Translations under genes and position numbers: made by a program
In this document: one piece after another, positions 1 through 12,400 of the stretch
Layout: every line of letters starts with the position of its first letter
Position numbering within the stretch: the first letter of the stretch is position 1
The notes under the pieces: generated by a model
The model's input: only the letters and a program-made list of their open reading frames with translations
What the model was told of the DNA's origin: nothing
Database searches by the model: none
Assembly: GCF_022376445.1 (NCBI RefSeq)
Contig: NW_025954963.1
Coordinates: 434,001-498,000, forward strand
DNA length: 64,000 nt
Origin: Fomitopsis serialis
Taxonomy: Eukaryota > Basidiomycota > Agaricomycetes > Polyporales > Fomitopsidaceae
Reading direction: 5' to 3'

Positions 1-3000
1 GAGGGTGCTGACGAGCAAGAGCGCACGCCGAGTGTCACCTCTCCCGTGGTGCACTCAAAGAACGCCTGGAAGGTCATGGTCTCCATCATTGACGTTGGTG
101 CAGGCTCGGCAGTCATTGCTTCGCTCCTATCGCAGCCATCCGCCGATGAGCTTAGTCTTCGGCGGGCCCTCGGTGTCCTGCGAGCCATGAGCCGGAAAGG
201 CGGACACACCACTAAGGAAGCCCTCGACGCCGCCTTGGATTTCCTCGGCGTCACGGACAACTCAGTAGACGAGGCCATTGAGGCGCCGACCCTGCTTCCG
301 CACGGCCTGTTCTGTGCTGAGCCAGGACTGCTCACCGCTGACTGGTCCACGCTGCCGTCCGCGGCTCGGCCGATACTCGAGGAGTGTTTCCGAACGCGTA
401 GCATCAGAAAGTTGTCGGAAGACGAGCTTGCAACACCATGGGTATTCAACGTGCTCTTGGTGGTCTTCAAAAACAGCCTGAGTGCGTTGAAGCTGTCGTG
501 GGGGGTTAACTGTCCGGTACGTTTCATCGTATCAGGCCTCGAACGTGGCGTTGATTGATTGTTTCTATCAAGACTGAGCTTGTCACTATGTGGTGCGGCT
601 TGATTCGTTCCAAAAGCCAAGAGCTTGCAGGTTCGTCGTTGTCTCCACAAGCGCATGCAGTGTCTCAACCCATTGCAGATGCGGATAACGAGAGGCCTTA
701 CGGCGTGGGCGGATGAAATGACTGACCTGCTCATTGATCTCGTCGACGACCCCAAGCTAGATGTCGTCAAGAACTCTAAGGGTGAACATGACAGCGGCTT
801 TGTCCCTACGAGCCCTGTCAAAGCCACCCGGACGCACCTGATGCCGACAATCGAGCGCTTGAACTTGGGCCTGAAGCTCTATCTCGCGCGCGAGCTCTGG
901 CATGTCCATAGGAGCGTATTTTGGGCGAGGCACTAGAGAAGTCATCGGAGAAGCTCTTGGGGTACCTGCTGTACCACGAAGAGTATCTTGTCGAGGACCT
1001 GGACGAGCCGGATGGTGTGAGGATGCAGTGGGCCTCCCTCTGCGCTGAAACGATGTTCGCGTGCGAAGTGGCCTTGATGGAGAAGTTCTGGTCGGGACGT
1101 CACCCTAAAGGCCGCAGTTTGGCTGGGCTCCAGAGGTACGCCGACTGGTGTGGACCGCCTTCGTCGAGAAATGGCGCGACAACTCCGAGCATCTGGGAGA
1201 TGGGTGTTATCATCCTCAGCGCACCCTTTATGTGAGTGGACAACGCTGTTCTGCAGGTGTACGACTGACTGTGTATGCAGGGAGTTCGCGGTGTTCGAAA
1301 TGTGGAATCACGACGTCGACATTTGGAACGTTCTTCTACGTGAGACTATGGACAGGGCACTCGATTACGGCATTGACTCCGTCACTGTCGTCGACCAAAT
1401 CGCCTCTACAGTATTCTCTCACCGCTCACCGACGCCGTCTGCCTCTTCCACCCGTATCGCTGACTTGCTCCTTTCGAACTTGGACATCAACGATGCACGG
1501 GACGTTCCAAAGGATGTACTCGATTTGGTCAACGATACGTTGGCATCGACCTACCCGCCGGAGCCGCGCAACAAGGTCATATCTATTTGGCTCATCCGGA
1601 CGCTTACAAGGGTCATAGACGCGTGTCCTGTCGAGCTGTCGATGAATATGTTCGAGCTCCTCCAGGATGGCTTGGCCAGTGGATCGGCGACGACTTCCGG
1701 GTGTTCACTGAGGATGATATGCTATGGATGTAAGCGAAACGTACTTAGTACAGCCTTTTTCTGACAATCTCTGTATAGATTCTCCCAGTATACCAGACGG
1801 TCTTGCTCGGCCTTCAATCGCTCCCCGCCTCCGTCGAACTGATCGAGACACTCGCACCCATCGTCGAGTCCGGCTTCTGCGGCCGCGCAGACAACCTGAG
1901 GCCATCACTGAAGCATTCGCAGAGCTCTGGCAGACCGCCTACGAGCGGATCAAGGAGCCCTCCGATGGCTGGTCCGATCGGCTTCAAACCTGCCTCCACG
2001 CATTGGCCGGGGATCAGCCTGCCGCCATTGCTGCGTTTGACAACGACGACCTCCCGCCCTCCTCTGACTTCTCCGAGTTCAACGACGACCTCTTCGCGTC
2101 GGAGACAGCCGACGCAGAGAGCGAGGAGGAAGACGAGGTCACCGCATCCATTCTCCCCAGCTCCTCCGGCTTCGGCCCGCCCATCCCTGCGCTCATCCCT
2201 CTCCCTGCGTCACCAGTCGCCGGTCCCTCCAAGTTCACCACCCCGCCATCAACACCCAAGTCTACGCCCGTCCGCCTCTTCGTCACCCCCACCGCCCGCA
2301 CAAGACGTCCACTCGCCCGGAGCCGTCCTCGCCATCATCCCCATTGGCGTTCCCCGACTCTCCTCAGCCCGCGGAGTCCCCACGCGCGCCGATGACGCCC
2401 AAGCGCACGTCGCAGATGACCCCGCGCCGCACGCCGCTGTCGTCCGCGCGTCGGCGGGGCGAGAAGGAGAACGTCGAGCCGCTGCCCGTCTTCGCCACGG
2501 TTGCGGAGCGCATCGCGATGGCCTCGCCCGCCAGCGGACAGTCTGTCCTGGGCAAGCGGCCTTCCGCCGGCGATGACGGAGAGGAGGGGATGCAGACGCC
2601 GAAGAGGGCGAGGTTTGACATGTCGGGTGCGCCCCTGCTCGAGGCTGGTCTGAGGTTCGCGCCTGAGGATGCACTGCCGCTCCGGGCGGGCGCGTCCCTC
2701 CTGGACGTCCCGAGCACACCGAAGCGGCATGCAACGTTGCCCAAATCGCCGCGCTCCCTAGCGGAGGACTTGGCCGCGTCTTTGTCTTACTCGCCTGAGA
2801 TCCCCGTCCTCAGTGCCAGGAAGTCGGCGAGAGGGCCTGCGGGCGTCGCATTTGCAGCACTGCCTAGCACTCCGAAGCGGACCACATCTGTGCCCAAGAC
2901 GCCCTGCCCTCCACCCTCGGAGGAGTCGGAAGACGACCCGTTCGCGTCGTGTTCCCAGGCTTCGTCCTCCGCGCCGTCCGCGGGTGCACCGCGCTCGCGG

Positions 3001-3754
3001 AAACGGAAGGGCGTCTTCATGGAGGCTGTGGAGGTGCCTACGTTCAAGGAGGTGCTCTATCGCGAGAAGAAAGAGGCAGAGCGGAAGCAGATAAGTCTCC
3101 GCGCGAGTCTGCCGCGGCGCGCTGCTTCTCCGGAGGACAGCGAGACTGAGAGTGGCAGCACGCCTGCCCAGGCGAGTGTGAGGAAGACACAGTCGGCCGT
3201 GAAGGTAACGGAGGTGGAGCCTGTGCTCTTCTCGCTTCGGGATGAGCTGCCAGAGACCCCGACGAAGAAGCGGAAGAGTCGGGGCGCAGTCATCAACGGG
3301 GAAGCGGGACAAGCTGGGTCTTCGTCCATGTCGTCCGCTCTGCGCGCGCTCAGGAAAGCGCCGATTCTGGGTAGCGGTATGTGTTCCCTACGCTATGTCT
3401 CGTATCCTTAATACTGATCTTCATTCGCCAACAGATGACTCCATCATGCACGCTACACCGTCAAAGCTCCCGCCAAAGGAGCCCTCGTCCGATGACGACC
3501 CCCGCCTCGGGCAGGTCAACCCTGTCGGCCTCGTCTCGCCCGCCCTGCGGCGCATGAAGGTGCGGACGCCGGATCTGTCGGACCCGCTGAGCAGCGACGA
3601 CTCGGTGCTGTCGAACAGCCCCTCGCGGGAGCTCGTCAAGCGGCGCATCGCGCGCCTGCCTGGCAGCGTGGACAGGAGGAAGACGTTGAACCCCTCCCCG
3701 CTCAAAACGCGCCCGGTCTCGGCGATTGACCTGACGCGCCTCGAAGACGATTGA
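1..3754 (+). CDS. Rif1-like telomere/replication-timing protein, 3' part (5' end outside window)
   Basis: The frame is already open at base 1, so the N-terminus is missing. The first half is alpha-helical and HEAT-repeat-like (46-1700). The second half is a long disordered tail rich in Ser-Pro/Thr-Pro and basic stretches such as TPKR (about 2050-3750), ending in a TGA at 3752. A last intron lies at about 3379-3434. An alpha-helical-repeat body with a phospho-site-rich tail matches Rif1, which acts at telomeres and late origins; that identity is an inference from architecture and is uncertain. To read one protein the frame must change at about 910, 1150, 1676, 1895 and 2300, each time as though one base were missing. 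No introns with proper splice sites explain these jumps. They are probably sequence errors, see findings. Some other HEAT-repeat nuclear protein is the alternative. Confidence 0.5.
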
Positions 3755-4723
3755 AGCAGTTGTTCAATGTTCTCCGTAGTGTACATCCCAGTTTGTGTTG
3801 TGTGTTCGTTGTGTGTCCGTGGATGTGTAATTTGTTGGCTGTGATATCTTGTCTTGTCTCTAGCTCTTGATCTGTCCATACATCGCATTTGTACTGTAGT
3901 AGCCCGTAGTAGCACTCGCAATATTACACCCACTGTCTCCAAGCTCGCCAAACTCTAATGTGCGTCCACCGTCGCGTCGAAGAGCACTTATTTACTACAT
4001 AACCTGCCATCAGCGACGAGGCATGGGCTGATGGGAGGTGGCGGGTGTCCAGCCACCCATCTGAATCCGGCAAGTGCATGCCCAAAAAGGCTACTACGAA
4101 CGACCGTTGCCGGCGGCTGCGCGTGCTCCGTTCGCGTCTCCGTTCAAACGTTGGCGAGCGCACAGCCGACGTGTCTCGGGACGCTTCCGATCTTCCACGC
4201 AGGGCTGCTTGGCTGGGCAGGATGCGCCATGTGCGCCGCCCACAACGCGTGAGACTGTCGTAGCTGGCACACCGGTATGGTTGAGTTCTGTCTGCATGTG
4301 TGCGCGTATGCTGGGATGTGCTGACACCGTCCGACTTCACCAACAGACTGTTTACACAGGCACATAAGTATGGGCGCGCTGCGACGCGCAGGAAGGCGGC
4401 GGGGCTGTCAGGCGTGCACGTTTCATGACAGTCAGAGAAGCGCAGCGGCCCCACCGTTCAGCACGTCCCAAGCGCGATCGGCCACCCGCCTGGCTTCGCG
4501 TAGATCGCCTGACGACGGGGGCGGCGACACCTGCCACCGCTACTTAACCCTCCTCGCGCGCCCCGTCCACCCCATCTCGTCCGGCTGCCCCGCTGAACGT
4601 TGAACGGTTCCTCTCGCCTCTCGCTCCTTTCGCGCTCCTTGCACGTCCCCTCGTTCAGTCCTTCCTTCGACACCCCATACCCCGTGCAAAGACCGCCCCT
4701 CCCTCCTACCCACGCAGCCAGCC
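3755..4723. other. Intergenic region
   Basis: Holds the 3' flank of the Rif1-like gene and the promoter of the next secreted-protein gene. The last 150 bases before 4724 are C/T-rich, as is common in basidiomycete 5' leaders. Overlapping open frames at 4030-4450 on both strands look like chance. Confidence 0.6.
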
Positions 4724-5244
4724 ATGATGTTCGGAAAGCTCTCGCATTCGCCGCCTCCGCCGCGCTCGCGCTCGCCGCGCCCGCGTCGTTCATCCCCATC
4801 GCGGACGACGTCATCCTCTGGTCCGCGGACATCTCCGCGCCGAACATCTTCACGACCTGGCAGGTCGGCAGCACGCAGACGATCAAGTGGGACCCGAGCC
4901 AGGTCCCCCAGACCGCCGCGAACCACACCGGCGTCGTGCTCCTCGGCTACTACGAGAACGACAGCGAGAACCTCGACACCCGTGCGTCCCGTCCCTTGTC
5001 CTGAGCTGGGTGGTGTGCTGACTTGCTGCAGAGACCCCGCTTGTGACTGGGTTCCAGATCTCGGACGGCCAGGTGGACATCACGGTACCGAACGTGCCGA
5101 CGAGGAACGACTACATCGTCGTCTGTGCGTCCCTCCTCTCCTCTCACCCGCAATCGCGTTCACTCACTCCCCCCCACAGTGTTCGGCAACTCGGGCAACG
5201 CCTCGCCCACCTTCACGATCACGGGGACCAACTCCACGCAGTGA
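4724..5244 (+). CDS. Small secreted Kre9/Knh1-like protein, copy 1
   Basis: Secreted protein of the Kre9/Knh1 N-terminal-like (Ser-Thr-rich GPI-anchored) family, fungal cell-surface proteins linked in yeast to beta-1,6-glucan assembly. Coding exons are about 4724-4981, 5032-5124 and 5180-5244, joined by GT-AG introns of 50 and 55 bases. An Ala/Leu-rich signal peptide is followed by an IKW block, then ITVPNVP and a last exon beginning LFGNSGN, the same ending as copies 2-4 (LFGDSGN). No GPI-anchor tail is visible. Unlike copies 2 and 3, no intron follows the first Trp block. The only ATG (ATGATG at 4724) is out of frame with the signal peptide by one base; a missing C near 4732 would join them. 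No splice site explains this, so a sequence error or a broken start is likely. Confidence 0.72.
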
Positions 5245-5986
5245 AAATCTCTTACTCTCCTCGCCCCGCGAGTTCGCGTACCTACTGCCACCCACTCTAT
5301 CCCACACGCAGCGGACTGATGATACACTCCTACGGACGGACCTATCCCCATCGCTAGCACACATCGCACCTGGACCCATACTGCACATCAGAGCGCCTGA
5401 CCCACCCGTGAATCACCCTCTGGACACTTGCCCTCGTTTCGCCGCACCCTCGCGCTGTTCGTTACATATGCTACGTACTCTAATCGTGATCGACCTGCCG
5501 CTATCGAGGGTCTTCTCTGTGATGTGCTCCAGAAGTGGAAGCCTGCTTCGCGCGTGAATGTTGTGTGGTTACTCTCAAGGTTATCTGGTCTTTCGAGGCC
5601 GGTCGTTCGCTGCCATGCGTTCGGACGGCCCAGGACCGAGAAGGCATCTGGGTAACTGCAACTTGGTACCTTCAACGTTGGCACCCACCGCGGAAGCATT
5701 TCCCCAGTGCCTGACAAGCTTCTTGAGATCGCCGGCGTACGTTGCTTGGATGACGTGCGTCGAACGCAGACACGCTTGGCAGTTTGGAGTGAATATCCAT
5801 AACGTTTCTGTACAAGCAACAATGAAGCGTCCACCGCATACAACATATCTACGGCGGGCAAGGCATCGAGGCGTCCATACAGCACTGAGAATGCAGAACA
5901 AAGCAACGTTCTAATATACATGGTATGTGGAGCCAGACATTCGTCTTTTCACGGCGGCAACAGCGACTCCGGCGGAGGATACACGT
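5245..5986. other. Intergenic region between convergent genes
   Basis: Contains the 3' flanks of the secreted-protein gene (plus) and the CYSTM gene (minus). Open frames on both strands overlap one another and have no recognisable domain. I see nothing further. Confidence 0.5.
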
Positions 5987-6239
5987 TTAGCAGCACATCT
6001 CGCACGGGCAGCCTGCACGGACGGTCGTCAGTGAACATGCGCGGATAGGGGAAGGAGAGGAGAGGGGACGCACAGATGATGTCTGCGCAGCACTCGCAGC
6101 AGTCCTTGCACCCCTCAAAGCAGATGAAGCACGAGAAGGCGCCGATGAAGCAGTCCTTGCCCGCGCCTCCACCGCGGAGGCGGCTCGCCTTCTGGTTCTG
6201 GCACTCCTGCGACTGGTTCGCGCGCTGCGGGGGGCTCAT
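5987..6239 (-). CDS. CYSTM-type cysteine-rich transmembrane peptide
   Basis: About 63 residues from two exons: 6239-6074 and 6012-5987 (minus strand), with a 61-base GTGCGT...GTGCAG intron. The N-terminal half is polar and Gln/Asn-rich (start MSPPQRAN). A Gly-rich turn follows, then a Cys/Phe-rich segment (CFIGAFSCFICFEGC) and a dense Cys tail (CCECC, CPCEMCC). This order, polar head then a short C-terminal Cys-rich membrane segment, is that of the CYSTM family, whose members sit in membranes and are tied to stress tolerance in fungi and plants. Splicing is what gives the proper ending: without it the frame runs on into a Pro-rich tail that does not fit the family. The ATG at 6239 is the first one in this frame; the upstream in-frame start is a TTG. 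Confidence 0.7.
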
Positions 6240-7678
6240 CGCACCTAGGTGTCGCAAAGCATAGTCAGTCTCTGTGGCTCATTTTTTGGGGACGAGCGTC
6301 GTAGAAAAGCTGGTCGTCGCCGGCGTCGATCGACGCGCGCCAAGAAAAGCATGTCCAAGTCGGGTTTGCGGACGAGCACATTGGCAGGGCGTGCCAAGGC
6401 CAAGGCCGCGGGGCCGCCGCTGCCAACGATCAACGGAATTCGGGCGGACGTTCTTACGTCCGCTCCGCCAACGACCAACACCACGCTCGGAAGCGAGCAC
6501 TCACTCATCTGGACCGCCTGGGGCTGGGTGCTGGTGGTCATCGCGGGCTTCGGGGCTTCCATGGCAGTGACGGGGGAATGCGTGAGGACGGCGCGAGATG
6601 AGGTGATGGGGGTGCGTGGGTGGGCTGAGTGGCGAAGCGCGCGGGGGGAGGTTTATAGGGCCGCGTCCGAGGGCACGGTCGCCCCATCGCGCGGGACGGC
6701 TGTTGACGGTTACGTCATCACCCATCTCGATCCACCCCCGCAGCAGCCACAGACTCGCTTCCCACAAAAATAGACGCACCGCTCCCCCACCCGTGATGCT
6801 CCCCTGCACGCCCCCATTCGCCGCCGGTGCCTGCCCGCCTCCTGAACGCCACTACGCCTCCCCGTTCTTCATAGACACTGGAGTGCGGTGGAGAGACTCA
6901 GAGAGCCCTGCCAAAGCCCTGCCGCGCGCTCTCAGGCTGCTGCGATAGTTGGTCGCTTCCCTTGGCAACGGGGGCCCCCTGACGTCGTCTTCCCCGCCCC
7001 GATGGCCAGGCTCTCACGCGCGCGCGAACAGCAAGGTTACACGCGGCTCTATGACGCGCTCGTTTGATGAAAAAAGTCACTATTTTGCGCACGTTCATTT
7101 CGTGTGCTGCCGTTATACTGCCGTGGTGCACGCAGTGGGCGTGCGTTCCACAGGTAGGCATAGGAACGGTAATGGACAGGAGGGATTGAGAAGGCCAGGG
7201 TCTAAAAGGCTATCAGCTGACGGGTAGGAGGGGCGTGCACGGCGTCCTGTACGCGCGAGGGAGACGAAGTGCGGAACCGGAAGTATGGGACGACTGTGCA
7301 GTGACAACGCGCGCAGCGCTGGGCGACGGCGTTGGCTGGACAGCCTACGGAGAAATTTGAAGGGACTGCTCACACTACGTGCGCCTGGCGATAAGTACCC
7401 GAACTTAGTCCACGTCCTTCATAGTGTACTCACTGTGTCAACCATTATACATTATGAGTCGTGCTCACAGCTGCGAAAACCCGAGCGTCGTTGTGCAACT
7501 CACCTGCAGTCGATCAGCGCCGCACAATGGATCAACGCTCAGCGCTGAGCATGCCGTGAATGTATCCGACCCTCATACACAACCCACGTAAGAGAACGAC
7601 GAGGTTCATTGCCTTTGAGCGGGTATGGACACTCACAATTACTCCTCGTGTAATTCGCACCGAGCGAGGCTCACCTAC
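6240..7678. other. Region without recognised gene
   Basis: Upstream region of the CYSTM gene. Open frames at 6249-6773 (plus) and 6245-6562 (minus) cover the same bases, use GC-rich repetitive codons and show no domain. TTACGTCA-like sites near 6712-6719 resemble CRE/ATF elements, but that is only a motif match. Confidence 0.45.
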
Positions 7679-8259
7679 TTAGCCATACCGGACCCCCGGA
7701 AATGCAGTGTTCTGCAACAGACGGGCCTCGACACAGCACTTCCGGTACCATTATTACGACGATGTGCGCGCATTCGAAACGTCATCGCCTTGTCATCGCC
7801 CATGATAACTTACCCACCACAGCCTGGGCTGGATGCCGCAACGGCAGCCGACACGATTGTACGCGCGCAGCTCAGGCCTCTTCATGAATGCATGTCCCGC
7901 GGCGATAAGGAGGCTCGGACGTGTGCCCAAGCCCCTGATGAGTGCCTCGAGCGCTGCGGCACATCGTTGTGTGGGCCAATATCTGACGGGGTTGGTGAAC
8001 GGTCGCCCATGGATCATCACAACACCACTTACCTGATGAGTTCATCTGAACGGCTCCCGTCCAAACGATGTATCACGTCCAGACCACCGCCCCTGGTAAG
8101 TATCATGATTATGATAGGACGGCCATACAGAGTTCGACGGACGCAGGTGTGCTAGTCGGAAAGAGCTGGTGAGCTCACACGGTGTGTGCGATAACAGTTG
8201 GCGTGTTCATATCCGGCAGCTGCATGAGGCATCCGCGGATGCTGCTCGTCAGTGTCCAT
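7679..8259 (-). CDS. Putative small spliced gene of unknown function
   Basis: I do not recognise the family. On the minus strand three pieces join with good splice sites: 8092-8033, 7982-7814 and 7711-7679. Introns start GTAAGT and end CAG, and the frame is kept across the last two junctions. The middle exon encodes a helix-like stretch (ALEALIRGLGTRPSLLIAAG) and the last ends in a TAA at 7681. A possible first exon begins at the ATG at 8259 (MDTDEQHPRM), but its junction to the next exon does not keep the frame, so the 5' end is unresolved. A further open minus-strand piece at 8562-8347 could belong to the same gene. This may be a real lineage-specific gene, a decayed one, or a chance assembly of open pieces. 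Confidence 0.28.
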
Positions 8260-9475
8260 ACCACTGGCATCTGCGATGCGTCCATAGCCTAGACATCCAT
8301 CTGACTGTGTACAAAGCCAGCTTCCTATAGCATACTGGCCGCCATCTCAATCCAGATTGTCGGCGTTGAGCTTGACCAGTCCACTTGTCTCTGAACAGAG
8401 GTCACCTAGGGCCTGCCACTGTTCCACGAGTCCCGGCCTCCGAGCACGCCAGTCTGACAAGATATGGCCATGGATGGCGAGGGCTGCCAGCCGTCGAGCG
8501 CCGTGTACGGGGAGTATCCCGGCGGCCGCATCCCAGCGGTGCAGAGGCATTATCGCCGTCATGGAACGCTCGAGGCAGGCGTGCTTGATAGATACATGGG
8601 CGTCGAGGAAGCATATTAGGCAGAGGCTCAGCTTTCAGGCTTTGAGACACTCTCACCTGTTCAACTCGCTGCGATCATCATCCTATGTCCCCAGCTGTAC
8701 TGTTGCCGACGCGACTGACCGACTGCCAACCTGAACGGCCCTCGTCTATCTCGCGAGAGATGTCGGGGTCTCCTGTGAATGCCGTGTTCAAGGTAGATTG
8801 AGCAGAAGAGGTAGGCGACACGATAGTACAAGCATTTATGAAGCATTCGTGTTACAACTTACCAGGATCGCGCACACTGACGAACGCAGAGGGCTCTGGT
8901 CAAGAACCGGCACTTCGCACCCGGCGGCGACCCCGGCCGGTACGGATCACTCCCCCACACTTGCGCCACCTTGATGGCCGGGCGGTGGCGCCGCAGTGCC
9001 CGCCTTCGATCAAGTCAGTGGAGGAATGCGTCGGTCGCCGCCGTGCAGCTCCCAGTCGCCGTCGACGGTTCTCTGCGCTCTACCACGCCGCTCGCTATCT
9101 GCTAGCCACGCTCATATCGCCGTCTCGCATTTGGCACCAACTTTCCGAGGGCTGGAAGCGCGATAGGGCACTCTCGGGAGCGCGGCGCCGCCTTCTCTCG
9201 TAAAGCTCGCATTTACCGAACCATATCCGGCACCCTGTGTCACCGCCAGCGCCCGCACCAGCACACCGTCTGAGTCATCCACCCACGGCCCCCTCAATCG
9301 CGACCTCAGCACGGACACGCCCCTTCCTTCTCTGAGCCCGTCGCCAGCAGAGGAAACTGATCAGAGGTCCTCGGAGACCGAGCACGTCGCACCATCGATC
9401 GCCATCCTGCTCGCACCCATACTTGTCGCACCTTACCAAGACCGCGCGATATAAGGAAGGAGCGCATGGCCCGTG
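8260..9475. other. Region without recognised gene; transporter promoter
   Basis: Holds an isolated open minus-strand segment at 8347-8562 with plausible composition but no family match. A TATA-like GATATAAGG at 9448-9456 lies only about 20 bases before the transporter start, close for a core promoter. Confidence 0.4.
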
Positions 9476-12400
9476 ATGGCGTCCTTCAACCGCCTTAGCT
9501 ACTACTCGGCCATGAGCGAGGACGACGCCGGGCTGGAGGAGGGCCGCGAGGATGAGGGCGTCGACGAGGGCGCGTTCGACGAGCGCACCCCGCTGGACAG
9601 GACGATCGATCGCATTGGGATGGGTGCGTCTTGACGCGTCGCGCACAGTCTGTAGCCTATTAACGTGTGGCCGTCCCGTCGCTCTGCTGCCGATCTCATA
9701 TACCGCGAACGTGATTGGGCGGCGCCGTGCAGGATGGTACCAGTGGACGCTGTTGTCGCTCTGTGGGTTCGGTGAGTCGCTCGAGTCGAAACGCCAGGAT
9801 CCGGGCTCCTGCTGACCGCCGGGCTGCCTGCCTTTCCTCCCCCGTGCGCAGGATGGATGGCGGATAACGTGAGTACTGTACGAATGTGCTGAGGCGCGCT
9901 GAACGGATGTAATAGATGTGGATCCAAGCGGTGGCAATAGCCTTACCGCGCATCCAGCGGCATTTTGAAGGTGAGTTTGGGACAGACTTGGTTGTGTGCA
10001 GCGAAGACGGCGCGTATCGATTGGCCACCGGGTCGGGCTACTGCAGCCTAGGACATTGAGCCCGAACTCAGGCTGGCGATATATGCGGCTATTCTACCTC
10101 GTGAAACACCAAGACGGTTGCTGATCTTCCCATTGTTGAGACACTCGATCCGTCTTGAATTGGACACTCCGAGTATCTTTGCGTGTAAGAAGGCAGCATG
10201 TCTTTCTCGTGTGCCGAGTGCTCTTAGATCCGTTTTCTGCGCACAACCGCATGATACTGATGCAACATTCCCAGTACGAGACAGTGTCATCGGCACGTTA
10301 TCCTCGTCAATGTTCGCGGGGATGATGTTCGGCGCAGTTGGGTGGGGAACGTGTGAGTCTGCGTATCGATCCCTCGGAACATACAGCGACTAAGCGATTA
10401 CCACCGTAGGCTCTGACCTTATGGGCCGCACTACGGCCTTCAACGCTACGTTGTTCCTCACTGCCTTCTTCGGAGTCTTTGCGTCCTTCGCGCCGACGTT
10501 CATCTGGCTATGTCTTGCCTTATTCTTCCTAGGGAGTGCTGTCGGAGTACGTCTTGTGTTGGATCCTCGAGATTCGCTCTAACACCACTCTGAATGTCAG
10601 GGTTCCATGCCTACGGACGGAACTCTACTCCTAGAACACATGCCGAACGGGAAAAAGTATCTCGTCACCGCGCTCTCCGTCTTCTTTTCCTTTGGCTCCG
10701 TGCTTGCCGCGTTTGTCGGCCTCATAGTCATACCTAGCCACTCGTGTCTACCTGCACCCGCAGCCTGCGACGTGGACGCCCAAAATCAAGGATGGAAGTA
10801 TCTATTCGCTACCCTTGGCGCCATCGTAAGCACTTACGTTTCCTGCTGAATGTGACCTTGCTGAATTGTGCACGCAGACGATGGCAATGTTCGTCGCGCG
10901 GATCGTGTTCTTCCGCTTACACGAGTCGCCGCGCTACCTCGTCCACGCAGGCCGCCCACAAGAGGCGCTCGAGTCCCTCCAGATGATCTCGCGGTTCAAC
11001 GGGGACGAGCTGAATCTCGACCTCGAGGACGTGCGCGACAGCGTCTACGCCCCCGTCATCTCCGACGAACCCGCTAGCATTAACCCTCATGACACTTCCA
11101 CTAAATATCCTCAACAAGAACCCCCAGCAGATGCCCCGCATGACCCATCTACGCTAGTCTTCGACGCAGACGCGCAAGAGGGAGAAACGCAAGACCCATA
11201 CAGTGCGAGCCAGGAGCGTCCGTCGGTGGCGTCGGCGGACAGCCGCAACCTCCTGCGCGCCTCGCCCGAGAGCGAGTCCAAAAGCTACGACGCGACGGGC
11301 GAGTCGAACGTCGCGCTCGAGGGGCACTACTACCACACCCCGCAAGTCTCACAAATCTCCCAGACCTCGACGCCCGCGGGGTCCCTCCGCGGCCGCCCCG
11401 AGGCCCTACCACAGCCCCGCCCCGAAGCGGAGGCGGAGGACAAGCCCCCGCTCTCGCGCGAGCCGTCCGTCGCCGCGCCGCGCCCTGTCTCGGGGCTCTT
11501 CGCTGACGACGTGCTGGGGGCGGAGCACGCACGCCCGAGGCCGAGACCGAGGCTGAGTGGGCGGGGGAGCAGGCGGTTCTCTGCGACGTCGTCGGTGTAC
11601 GAGCCGCGGCCGAAGATATACTGGAAGTTCCCGCGGTGGCTGCGGAAGCCGCTCTGGGCGTGGTTTGATAGGATCGCGATGGTGCTCGCGCCGGAGTGGG
11701 CGCACACCACGCTGCTTGTGTGGGCGGCGTGGTTCGCGATGTCGTTGGGTGAGTCTTTCCGGATGTGCTTCACGTCGTAAGAAAGGACGCTGATGATCAA
11801 CTCGGGTATTTCAGCGTACACGATGTTCAATGTGTATTTGCCGAAGCTGCTGGAGGGACGTGGGGCCCCGCCAGAGGCGGATATGGGTGCTGCCTCGCCG
11901 AAAAGTTTGAATGCGAGCTTGTGGGACGTGGTCATATACGCTCTTGGAGGGTGTCCGGGCGCTGTGGTAAGTCTGTCTTATTATATGCGCAGTGATCTGG
12001 TTCATTGATTTTTGTCCCCAGCTAGGAGCATATCTGATCGAAGGCCCGCTGGGACGTAGATTGTCCTTGGCGGGGAGTACTTTTGTGACTGCATTCTTCT
12101 GTGTGGTGTTCGCTATTGTAGAGCAGTCGTGGGCCGTGCGAGCGAGTACGGTTGGGATCAGTCTGAGTGCGACGGTATGTAATCTCTGATTAGGAACTCG
12201 CGCCTGCAGACAGACAACTGACTGCTCGATCCCCCAGGCCATGTGGGCTGTCTTGTACGGCTGGACCCCGGAAATCTTCGGCACAAAAGGTGAGATCGCA
12301 CTGATTCAAGCAAAAATTCCGCGTCCTAACGTTGCAACCAGTCCGAGGCTCCGCTTGCGGCATTGCCTCCGCACTTTCGCGAATGTAAGTCATGACCTCC

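Noticed and set aside
2249..2744. Minus-strand open frames within the Rif1-like gene
   Set aside because: They are mirror images of its Ser-Pro-rich coding sequence.
6249..6773. 174-codon open frame
   Set aside because: Overlaps other open frames on both strands in GC-rich sequence, and shows no motif.
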